Assembly: GCA_003648395.1 (NCBI GenBank)
Contig: QMPB01000367.1
Coordinates: 1 to 5,477 of the forward strand
Direction: 5' to 3'
Length of the DNA: 5,477 nucleotides
Origin: Bacteroidota bacterium
GTDB taxonomy: Bacteria > Bacteroidota > Bacteroidia > Bacteroidales > UBA1556
Below the pieces are notes generated by a model. That model had not been told where the DNA came from. It searched no databases and saw nothing but the letters and a program-made list of their open reading frames with translations. Positions 1 through 5,477 of this stretch are shown here, one piece after another. Position numbers and translations under genes: made by a program. The first letter of the stretch is position 1, and each line of letters opens with the position of its first letter.

Positions 1-2
1 TA

Positions 3-1307
3 ATGCCAGAAGAAACTGTTGAACACGAAGGGACGTGGTTGCAATGGCCACACCATTATACCTATGGGATGTTTTACAGAAACTCCCTAGACAATACATG
101 GGTTGAAATGACAGCAGCACTTGTAAATGATGAAAAAGTTCATATTGTAGCATATAATACAACTGAGAAAAATAGAATAATTGCACTTTTGAATAATGCT
201 AGTATTCCCTTGACAAATATTGATTTCTTTATTCACCAAAACGATGATGTTTGGGTCAGGGATAATGGACCTATGTTTGTTTATGATACAAACAATGTAT
301 TGACTATTCTTGATTGGGGATTTAATGGTTGGGGTAATGATGCTCCATATTCAAAATGCGATATTATACCTACGTCATTAGCAAGCGATTTGGCATTAGC
401 CGTTGTTGATTTAAGTGCAATGGTATTAGAGGGTGGAGCTATCGAGCAAGACGGAAACGGTACTATGATTGCCACAAGAAGCTCGATAACACACTCCAGC
501 AGAAATCCTGGATTAACAGAAACTCAGATAGAAAATTATTTGACAACAAATATTGGAATTTCAAATTTTATTTGGCTCGATGGAGTTTACGGTTCTGAAA
601 TAACAGATATGCATATTGATGGATTTGTAAAATTTGCTAATGATAGCACAATAGTAACTTTTAGTAATTCAGATTTGCAATATTGGGAATTATCGCCAAA
701 AGATATTGATACTTTGCAAAATGCTAAAAATACAAATGGAGTTGCATACAATTTTATAACAGTTCCTTTAACACAGAATAACGTAACTACTGCATATGGA
801 AATCAACTGGGCTATAAAGGTTCATATTGCAATTACTATATTGCAAATAATGTGGTTTTAGTGCCAAATTATAATGATGTAAATGATGCTGTTGCTAATT
901 CAATAATCCAAGGACTTTACCCAAACAGAACAGTAGTAGGAATAGATGTAAGAAATTTATATGAGAATGGAGGAATGATACATTGTGTTACCCAACAACA
1001 GCCTATCGACTTAAATACTTCATCAATAAATACAACTGAGAAATCAGGAATTAGAGCAGTTAATATTTACCCTAATCCTACAAGCGATTTATTGACATTA
1101 GAAATAAGTCTGCAAGAAAAGTCGCTAGTAGAAATAAAAATTATTGATATTCTAGGAAAACAAATTCTATCTCAAAACGGATATTATTCAGTAGGTAGTA
1201 ACGAAATATTAATAAACACTAATGATTTAAAAAGTGGTATTTATACATATTTGATTACAGTTAATAACGAAAAAGTAACGAGTAAAAAAATAGTCATAAA
1301 CAAATAG
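3..1307 (+). CDS. Agmatine deiminase (PAD_porph) family protein with T9SS type A sorting domain; 5'-partial
   Basis: Guanidino-group hydrolase; family members convert agmatine to N-carbamoylputrescine plus ammonia, and a Porphyromonas relative citrullinates peptidyl arginine. The visible 434 residues carry the family's landmarks: EHEGTWLQWPH (7-17), WVRDNGP (84-90, substrate Asp87), FNGWG (107-111), LEGG (142-145, Glu143), DMHIDGF (202-208, His204 and Asp206) and GGMIHCVTQQ (323-332, nucleophile Cys328). All expected catalytic residues are present. After a linker (about 335-352), residues 353-434 form a T9SS sorting domain opening with NIYPNP and ending in a basic VTSKKIVINK tail. The first Met falls on the conserved internal MPxE of the family, and a T9SS cargo needs a signal peptide, so the real start is upstream of the window. 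The next gene follows after 4 nt, implying one operon. Family assignment is firm; agmatine versus peptidyl-arginine specificity cannot be settled by eye. Confidence 0.9.
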   Translation: MPEETVEHEGTWLQWPHHYTYGMFYRNSLDNTWVEMTAALVNDEKVHIVAYNTTEKNRIIALLNNASIPLTNIDFFIHQNDDVWVRDNGPMFVYDTNNVLTILDWGFNGWGNDAPYSKCDIIPTSLASDLALAVVDLSAMVLEGGAIEQDGNGTMIATRSSITHSSRNPGLTETQIENYLTTNIGISNFIWLDGVYGSEITDMHIDGFVKFANDSTIVTFSNSDLQYWELSPKDIDTLQNAKNTNGVAYNFITVPLTQNNVTTAYGNQLGYKGSYCNYYIANNVVLVPNYNDVNDAVANSIIQGLYPNRTVVGIDVRNLYENGGMIHCVTQQQPIDLNTSSINTTEKSGIRAVNIYPNPTSDLLTLEISLQEKSLVEIKIIDILGKQILSQNGYYSVGSNEILINTNDLKSGIYTYLITVNNEKVTSKKIVINK

Positions 1308-1311
1308 GGAA

Positions 1312-3057
1312 ATGAAATCAACATTAGCTAATCTTAAGATAATTATAATTGCATTTACATTATTTTCTCAATTAATAACTATTAATAGCAATGCACAAAC
1401 TACCCGAGTTCTATTCATCGGCAATAGCTTAACAGGCGTAAACAACCTTCCAAATCAGTTCAGGCAATTGGCTCTTAGTGCAGGAAAGCAAGTTTTTGTA
1501 GAAGATGCCACAGCAGGTGGAGCTACCTTACAAAATCATCTTAATAATACAAATACAATATCAAAGATTCAACAGGGTAATTGGGATTATGTAGTATTAC
1601 AGGAGCAAAGTCAACTACCTTCGTGGGTAAACGACCGAAGCACAATGTTCTATCCATATGCAAAGAGTTTAGATAGTCTCTTTAAATTATATAATCCTTG
1701 TGGAGAAACAGTATTCTTTTTAACCTATGCTCATAGAAATGGAGATTTAGGGATTTTACAAAATGGAGGAACGGATTCATATTGGGCAATGCAGCAGCGA
1801 ATTCGTGATGGATATATGGAAATTGCTGATTCGCTAAATGCAGTAGTTTGTCCGGTGGGCTGGGCTTTTCGAGAATGTAGAATTCAATATCCAACTATAG
1901 AGTTATATCAACCAGACTTTAACCATCCAACAGATACAGGAACTTATTTAGCTGCTTGTGCTTTTTATTCTACCATATTTCAAGATAGTGCAATAGGTCA
2001 ACCCTATATTGGCAGCATGCCACTTGCCAAAGCTGCAATATTGCAGAATATTGCAACACACATAGTTATGGACAGTTTAGTTTTGTGGAATATTGGCCAG
2101 AACACTAATAATACACCTATTTCGTATTTCAATTATTTCGACACTTTATTAACCGTCCATTTCGTTGATTCATCCACAAATGCCTTAAGTTATCTTTGGG
2201 ATTTTGGAGATGGTGATACATCGTCTCAGACGAACCCTATACATACATACTCAACACCTGGTAATTATACAGTTAGGTTAATAATTCAAAGTAGCTGTAG
2301 TAGTGATACTTTTCTTGCTAATATTAGTGTTTATGCGAACAATAGCCCTCCAAATTGTGATTTCTCATATACTATAAACAATCTTAGTGCTAGTTATATT
2401 GATTCCTCACAAAATGCAAACACATATTTTTGGGATTTTGGAGATGGGGACACATCAAATCTAATAAACCCTATTCATAATTACCTAACATCAGGCATAT
2501 ACTTAGTCAAACATCGTGTGAATAATAATTTTGGGAGCGATTCAATAATTAAACAAATAAGTATTTATGTACAAATGCCTATTGCAAATTTTAACTATTC
2601 ATTCTCTGCAAGTTCCACCACAGTTTTTTTTAATGATTCATCACAATATACAACATCGCATTTTTGGGATTTTGATGATGGAGACACATCCACTCAGGCA
2701 AATCCCTCGCATATATTCCCTCATGATGGCACATTTGATGTAAAATTAGTGGCTTCAAATAATTGGGGCACTGATACTATTGTAAAGCAAGTAGATATAC
2801 AATTTAGCTCAATAGAGAAGAACAATAAACAATCACTGATTACTATATACCCAAACCCGCTTCATAATATTGTAAATATTGCAACTAATTTCAATAAATA
2901 CCGATTTGAACTTAGAACAATAGACAATAAAATTCTAATAGAAACTAACGAATCAAAGAATACAATAATAGATATTTCGGGCTATCCAAAAGGTATGTAT
3001 ATTATTGTAATTGAAACAGAAGATGAGGTATTGATAAAAAAGATTATGAAATACTAA
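1312..3057 (+). CDS. Secreted SGNH/GDSL-type hydrolase with three PKD domains and T9SS type A sorting domain
   Basis: 581 residues. A signal peptide occupies about 1-28 (Lys9, then a hydrophobic IIIIAFTLF core, likely cleavage after NSNA); there is no lipobox. Residues 30-265 look like an SGNH hydrolase: VLFIGNSLTG (33-42) supplies the putative nucleophile Ser39, Gly69-Gly70 sit at the block II position, VVLQEQSQ (94-101) is a strand-turn seen in Bacteroidota members, and DFNH (202-205) would give the catalytic Asp202 and His205. Family members cleave ester or acyl groups, often on glycans; the substrate here is unknown. Three PKD domains follow (about 267-342, 346-420, 423-498) with WDFGDGDTS-type cores at 296, 374 and 452; these usually act as spacers or adhesion modules. 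Residues 507-581 (TIYPNP to VLIKKIMKY) are the T9SS sorting tail. The start lies 4 nt after the upstream stop with no separate promoter visible, suggesting translational coupling. Domain layout is firm, catalytic activity inferred. Confidence 0.88.
   Translation: MKSTLANLKIIIIAFTLFSQLITINSNAQTTRVLFIGNSLTGVNNLPNQFRQLALSAGKQVFVEDATAGGATLQNHLNNTNTISKIQQGNWDYVVLQEQSQLPSWVNDRSTMFYPYAKSLDSLFKLYNPCGETVFFLTYAHRNGDLGILQNGGTDSYWAMQQRIRDGYMEIADSLNAVVCPVGWAFRECRIQYPTIELYQPDFNHPTDTGTYLAACAFYSTIFQDSAIGQPYIGSMPLAKAAILQNIATHIVMDSLVLWNIGQNTNNTPISYFNYFDTLLTVHFVDSSTNALSYLWDFGDGDTSSQTNPIHTYSTPGNYTVRLIIQSSCSSDTFLANISVYANNSPPNCDFSYTINNLSASYIDSSQNANTYFWDFGDGDTSNLINPIHNYLTSGIYLVKHRVNNNFGSDSIIKQISIYVQMPIANFNYSFSASSTTVFFNDSSQYTTSHFWDFDDGDTSTQANPSHIFPHDGTFDVKLVASNNWGTDTIVKQVDIQFSSIEKNNKQSLITIYPNPLHNIVNIATNFNKYRFELRTIDNKILIETNESKNTIIDISGYPKGMYIIVIETEDEVLIKKIMKY
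2110..2805 (+). repeat. Three in-frame PKD-domain repeats, 234-bp period
   Basis: Inside the SGNH hydrolase gene the Trp codons of the PKD core motif start at 2197, 2431 and 2665, exactly 234 bp (78 codons) apart. The first two cores share 19 identical bases starting at 2195 and 2429. The third differs where the Gly of WDFGDGD becomes Asp (WDFDDGD). Flanking positions are more diverged, although DSS before the core, an NPxH motif after it and a following GxxxV strand recur. This looks like internal duplication of a protein domain, not an independent DNA element. Repeat boundaries are approximate. Confidence 0.75.
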
Positions 3058-3093
3058 TTCAAAATAATCCACAAGCTAGTGCTAATATTTGAT

Positions 3094-3141
3094 TTGGATT
3101 CTCCTACACTCTCTGAATTTAGAAAGAATTAGGAAATCTAA
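3094..3141 (+). terminator. Candidate terminator stem-loop between convergent genes
   Basis: Bases 3094-3106 can pair with 3130-3141 as twelve pairs (one of them a G-U wobble), with C3101 bulged. Inside, 3109-3114 can pair with 3121-3126 at five of six positions, closing a 6-nt loop (GAATTT). On the plus-strand transcript a run of five T follows at 3151-3155, about 10 nt after the stem, which is late for a classical intrinsic terminator. On the minus-strand transcript no T-run follows. The element overlaps the TAG stop codon of the receptor gene (3140-3138). It most plausibly ends the plus-strand operon, perhaps in both directions. No folding energy was calculated. Confidence 0.4.
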
Positions 3142-5126
3142 GATGCTCTATTTTTCAACTCATCAAATTCATGCCTAATAGCAGATATAGTCTCAACTAG
3201 TTCTCTATTCTCTGTCATAGCCTTTTCTTCTCTAGCTTTATAATGCATCATCTTTGAAAGCGACTCATCATTCATTCTAAAAATATTAAGCTGAGCAGCA
3301 ATATTTTCTAAAGAGCGGAATAAAAACTCTTTATGAAACTCATTTATTTCAGTTAATGATGCAATTTCTATGACTCCAATAATTAGTTGATCTATTTTCA
3401 TTGGAATTACGGCTAATGTTTTGGCATTAGCTTCTCCTAAACCAGATTTTATAGGTAAGTAATTTTTAGGAACATCCTCAATAAACCTTTCTTTTCCATC
3501 TTTAAAGCACTGTCCAACCATTCCTTCACCAATCTCAATTTTTTCAACTACTGATTCTGAGTCAATACCATATCTTGCTATTAATTTAAGAACCTCACCT
3601 TCTCTATCATTAGAATAAACATACATTACACCAACGCTTGCACCAATTTTTTTTATAATAACTGGTAATAAAGTATCTGCAAGCTTGGACATATCTTTGT
3701 CACTATCACGCATTAACTCTACTATTTCGTTAAGCCCTTCATTAATCCAATTTAGTTGTTCTTGCTTTACTTTGTATTTTTTTAGTTCTACAGATTGACT
3801 CTGAATTTCAGATATTCTCTCTTGTATATTATTTTCAAGATTAAGCTTTTCCTTTTTAAGTTCCTCCCCCAATCTTTTATTCTCTTTCCTATCCTTAGCT
3901 GATTCTCTTGTTAAAAGATAAGATTGAATTGTCATAAACCAAGCTATACCATAAGGTGCAATATCTATGGAGTTAATAACTCCCATACTATTGAGTACAT
4001 CATAAACAGCTGTTCCAAACAATCCAAACATAGCAATAAATGTAAGAAATGCTCTTTCTCTCTTCCTAATGGCAGCAACCATTAATACTCCAAAAGTTAG
4101 ATATAACCCCCCTATTCCAACATAAGCTTCAAGTAATATTCTAAATTGACCATAAAACCAAGCTGGAGTTGCAAATACTAGGATTGTAATAATCATTCCT
4201 ATTATCATATAGATATAGAGCAAAATATTTGGAAAATCTTTCTTAAAAGAATAGTAAAAATAAATTGCAAAGAAACTCATTGTTCCAAAGCCTGAAAAAT
4301 TATCTAGCCTAACCAATAATTCCCAATCCATATTTGGAAACCAATAAAGTAACATTCTTTCTTGGGTAGAAAGAATCCTAAGCATCATAATAATAGAAAG
4401 TCCACCAAACAGCAAATTAGAAAAATCAACCCTATTAAAGAAATACATTAATATATGATTGAATCCAATAACTAATATCACACCTAATAAAAGAACCTCT
4501 AATGATATTTCGGTCTCTTTATCATCAATTATTGTTTCCATTTTTCCAAAAAACACAGGCTCTTTAATTCCAGCCCTACGATGATAAAAATTTGAAACTT
4601 GAAGAATAATATCTATTACTTGACTACTAATACTATCTTTACGCTCAATATGTATAGGTATTTCTTGAGTCAAGAATTTAGGTTCTGAGGTTTCCTTTGT
4701 TTTACCAACAACACCCAATGTATTTAATAATTTACCATTTACAAATAGTCTGTAAGAAGTGAAAATAGATCCGAGTTTTATACCATATATTTCATTTTTA
4801 TTATCAACTCTTAGGCGTAATCTATAAGTTGCAAAACCATCAGAAGTACAGTATTCCTCCTCATTAAGCCTTACTTTTCGCCAAGTTTTAGGAACCTTTG
4901 CTAAGTATTTCTTATGTCCTTTTAAAGAATCTAAATATGAAGTTGGAAGCAGAAATTCATGCCAATAAAAATCCCAATTCCCTTTTAATTCAACAGTTTT
5001 ATTATCTAGATTTACATTTGTCAAATCCAGATAACCATTTTTAACAGTTACATTTTGTGAAAAAAGACTCGCAGTGAAAAATATAAATAACAATATTAAC
5101 ACACTATATCTAACATTATACCTCAT
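3138..5126 (-). CDS. 7TMR-DISM receptor with cytoplasmic GAF domain and no recognisable output domain
   Basis: Membrane receptor; numbering here is from the ATG at 5126 (662 residues). A signal peptide spans about 1-24 (ending FTASLFSQ). Residues 25-205 match the jelly-roll extracellular module of 7TM receptors with diverse intracellular signalling modules: LKGNWDFYWHEFL, a VPKTW turn, GFATYRLRL, YRLFVNGKLL and a VSNFYHRRAG strand; the family module is thought to bind small ligands such as sugars. Seven hydrophobic helices follow near 207-230, 236-252, 277-294, 299-321, 329-353, 359-379 and 388-406. Then come a charged coiled coil (about 408-458), a GAF domain (about 480-613, with GEGMVGQCFKDGK, AVIPMKI and GVIEIAS) and a helical tail (614-662). 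Relatives usually end in a kinase, GGDEF, cyclase or phosphatase domain; none is seen here. An in-frame TTG at 5144 would add six residues (MEYCFH), but ATG gives the better signal peptide. Partner and ligand are unknown. Confidence 0.87.
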   Translation of the reverse strand: MRYNVRYSVLILLFIFFTASLFSQNVTVKNGYLDLTNVNLDNKTVELKGNWDFYWHEFLLPTSYLDSLKGHKKYLAKVPKTWRKVRLNEEEYCTSDGFATYRLRLRVDNKNEIYGIKLGSIFTSYRLFVNGKLLNTLGVVGKTKETSEPKFLTQEIPIHIERKDSISSQVIDIILQVSNFYHRRAGIKEPVFFGKMETIIDDKETEISLEVLLLGVILVIGFNHILMYFFNRVDFSNLLFGGLSIIMMLRILSTQERMLLYWFPNMDWELLVRLDNFSGFGTMSFFAIYFYYSFKKDFPNILLYIYMIIGMIITILVFATPAWFYGQFRILLEAYVGIGGLYLTFGVLMVAAIRKRERAFLTFIAMFGLFGTAVYDVLNSMGVINSIDIAPYGIAWFMTIQSYLLTRESAKDRKENKRLGEELKKEKLNLENNIQERISEIQSQSVELKKYKVKQEQLNWINEGLNEIVELMRDSDKDMSKLADTLLPVIIKKIGASVGVMYVYSNDREGEVLKLIARYGIDSESVVEKIEIGEGMVGQCFKDGKERFIEDVPKNYLPIKSGLGEANAKTLAVIPMKIDQLIIGVIEIASLTEINEFHKEFLFRSLENIAAQLNIFRMNDESLSKMMHYKAREEKAMTENRELVETISAIRHEFDELKNRAS

Positions 5127-5152
5127 ATGAAAACAATATTCCAATGTTAATG

Positions 5153-5185
5153 AAAACCTTATTTTTTTAAATAATCATTGGTTTT
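5153..5185 (-). other. AT-rich leader hairpin of the receptor transcript
   Basis: Read on the minus strand, AAAACC (5185-5180) can pair with GGTTTT (5158-5153), and inside it TTATTT pairs perfectly with AAATAA around an AAAA loop, with a 5-nt AATGA bulge between the two stems. The element ends 26 nt before the chosen ATG. A competing pairing exists: CCAATG (minus strand, 5181-5176) with CATTGG (minus strand, 5146-5141), which shares bases 5180-5181 and so could not form together with the outer stem. Being so AT-rich, the structure may be chance. Confidence 0.25.
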
Positions 5186-5201
5186 TGAACATAAACCCTA
5201 T

Positions 5202-5221
5202 GACTTACTAATTAGTTTGTC
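5202..5221. promoter_or_regulatory. Imperfect palindrome at the receptor promoter, possible operator
   Basis: The ten bases 5207-5216 form a perfect palindrome, ACTAATTAGT. Two mismatched positions away on each side, GAC (5202-5204) and GTC (5219-5221) pair again, giving a 20-bp interrupted dyad. Its last base is the first base of the candidate -7 box, so the expected transcription start falls inside the dyad. That placement suits a repressor site. No regulator gene is in the window and the core is AT-rich, so this is suggestive only. Confidence 0.35.
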
Positions 5222-5228
5222 AAAGATA
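5221..5228 (-). promoter_or_regulatory. Bacteroidota-type -7 promoter box for the receptor gene
   Basis: On the minus strand these bases read TATCTTTG, a full match to the TAnnTTTG -7 consensus used by the primary sigma factor of Bacteroidota. It lies 94 nt before the chosen ATG in the correct orientation. No clean TTG -33 element is found at the usual 19-21 nt spacing upstream; only a T-rich stretch (ATTTTCATTT on the minus strand) occupies that region. I therefore treat it as a probable but unproven promoter. Confidence 0.45.
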
Positions 5229-5261
5229 GTGTTTTTTTTGAGTGAAATGAAAATAAGAATG

Positions 5262-5330
5262 AAAAATTGGAATTGAGAATTAAAAATTACAGCTCATCCC
5301 TCAATTTAACATCTTGATACTTTAACATTT
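5262..5330. repeat. AT-rich short-period repeats (AATT and TTTAACAT units)
   Basis: AATT recurs at 5265, 5271, 5278 and 5285, a spacing of 6-7 bases embedded in a GAATTGAGAATTAAAAATTA-type string. TTTAACAT then occurs at 5305-5312 and again at 5321-5328, 16 bases apart. Such strings resemble the low-complexity intergenic repeats I associate with many Bacteroidota genomes. They are too short and degenerate to assign to a named element. Confidence 0.45.
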
Positions 5331-5340
5331 AATAATTTTG

Positions 5341-5373
5341 AACCACATAAGGCACATTAGGGAACATAGAGAA
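5341..5373. repeat. Degenerate ACATA-type repeat, three units at 9-10 bp
   Basis: The related hexamers ACATAA (5345-5350), ACATTA (5354-5359) and ACATAG (5364-5369) are each followed by a purine-rich spacer, giving a period of 9 then 10 bases. On the minus strand it reads as a CTATGT / TAATGT / TTATGTGG series, typical of intergenic repeat DNA I recall from Bacteroidota. No coding potential is apparent. Confidence 0.5.
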
Positions 5374-5376
5374 TGG

Positions 5377-5461
5377 TTGTTCGCAAGCTCACAAAAAAGA
5401 GAACACTGATGACACGGATTAGAGGGATTGGGACGGATTTTATTGTTCGCTTCGCTCTCAA
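5377..5461. repeat. Direct repeat TTGTTCGC flanking the GGATT block
   Basis: TTGTTCGC is found at 5377-5384 and again at 5443-5450, exactly 66 bases apart. Similarity continues loosely downstream of both copies (GCTCACAAA versus GCTCTCAAA after a small length difference), so each copy is an imperfect repeat of about 17-19 bases. The interval between them contains the GGATT array. This could be one unit of a longer dispersed or tandem repeat cut off by the window edge. Confidence 0.45.
5411..5440. repeat. Degenerate GGATT repeat, three units at 9-10 bp
   Basis: GGATT occurs at 5416-5420, 5425-5429 and 5435-5439, twice within ACGGATT or CGGATT, with 9- and 10-base spacing. The period equals that of the neighbouring ACATA array. 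The block sits between the two copies of a GTTCGC-containing repeat. This resembles the CACGGATT-type intergenic repeats I associate with Bacteroidota; the family name is not known to me. Confidence 0.5.
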
Positions 5462-5477
5462 ACTTGCCACGAATGCA

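Larger units (their letters stand above)
5127..5477. other. Intergenic region upstream of the receptor gene, no gene seen
   Basis: I see no convincing coding frame or RNA gene here. The half next to the receptor (5127-5260) is strongly AT-rich and holds the leader hairpin, palindrome and promoter candidates listed separately. The other half (about 5262-5477) is a series of short degenerate repeats with somewhat higher GC toward the right edge. The next gene on the right lies outside the window, so its orientation, and whether any of this region serves it, is unknown. Confidence 0.7.

Noticed and set aside
281..475. A 64-codon open frame on the minus strand
   Set aside because: It lies wholly inside the deiminase catalytic domain, opposite conserved active-site motifs, and its product has no recognisable features.
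1290..1320. Possible separate promoter or Shine-Dalgarno for the SGNH gene (AGGGAA before the ATG)
   Set aside because: The purines are too close to the ATG for a ribosome-binding site and the gap is only 4 nt; coupling to the upstream gene explains it better.
1312..1395. Lipoprotein signal peptide on the SGNH protein
   Set aside because: No Cys follows the hydrophobic core; the segment ends NSNAQ, fitting signal peptidase I, and the C-terminal T9SS domain gives the export route.
1682..1894. A 70-codon open frame on the minus strand
   Set aside because: It is antisense to the SGNH domain, whose plus-strand frame shows clear family motifs; the product is unremarkable.
3138..3240. IRHEF near the receptor C-terminus as a histidine kinase H-box or AgrC-like RHDxxN motif
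   Set aside because: No following Asn, no ATPase domain and no four-helix context; the tail simply looks like an amphipathic coiled coil.
5377..5461. Ends of an insertion sequence or integration site
   Set aside because: The repeats are direct and imperfect, there are no terminal inverted repeats, and no transposase or integrase is present.
5262..5477. CRISPR array
   Set aside because: The repeats are 5-8 bases with 2-12 base gaps, degenerate and of several kinds; there are no 25-40 base repeats or uniform spacers, and no cas gene.

Overview
The window looks like Bacteroidota chromosomal DNA. It is AT-rich, shows no clear Shine-Dalgarno sequences, and has a TAnnTTTG-type promoter box. Two consecutive proteins end in type IX secretion (T9SS) type A C-terminal sorting domains, a system essentially restricted to that phylum. 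The genus cannot be told from this window. Nothing marks the region as plasmid or phage.

Layout. (1) Positions 3-1307, plus strand: the 3' part of an agmatine deiminase / PAD_porph-family gene with a complete catalytic domain and a T9SS tail. The signal peptide and true start lie before the window. (2) 1312-3057, plus strand, 4 nt downstream: a secreted SGNH/GDSL-type hydrolase with signal peptide, SGNH domain, three PKD domains spaced exactly 78 residues apart, and a T9SS tail. The two probably form one transcript exporting two enzymes to the cell surface or medium. (3) 3058-3137: a short convergent intergenic gap holding most of a bulged stem-loop that may act as a terminator. (4) 5126-3138, minus strand: a 7TMR-DISM membrane receptor with an extracellular jelly-roll sensor, seven membrane helices, a cytoplasmic coiled coil, a GAF domain and a short helical tail, but no recognisable output domain. 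(5) 5127-5477: no gene. The gene-proximal part holds a likely promoter for the receptor, an imperfect palindrome touching its -7 box, and an AT-rich leader hairpin. The distal ~215 nt is a mosaic of short degenerate tandem repeats.

How the parts might relate: the plus-strand pair acts outside the cell on guanidino compounds (or peptidyl arginine) and on ester or glycan-type substrates. The receptor senses an external ligand and must signal through a partner encoded elsewhere. Because the receptor is convergent to the pair, a functional link is only speculative. I found no clearly new system. The points most worth checking are the secreted deiminase, the output-less receptor and the repeat mosaic at the right edge.
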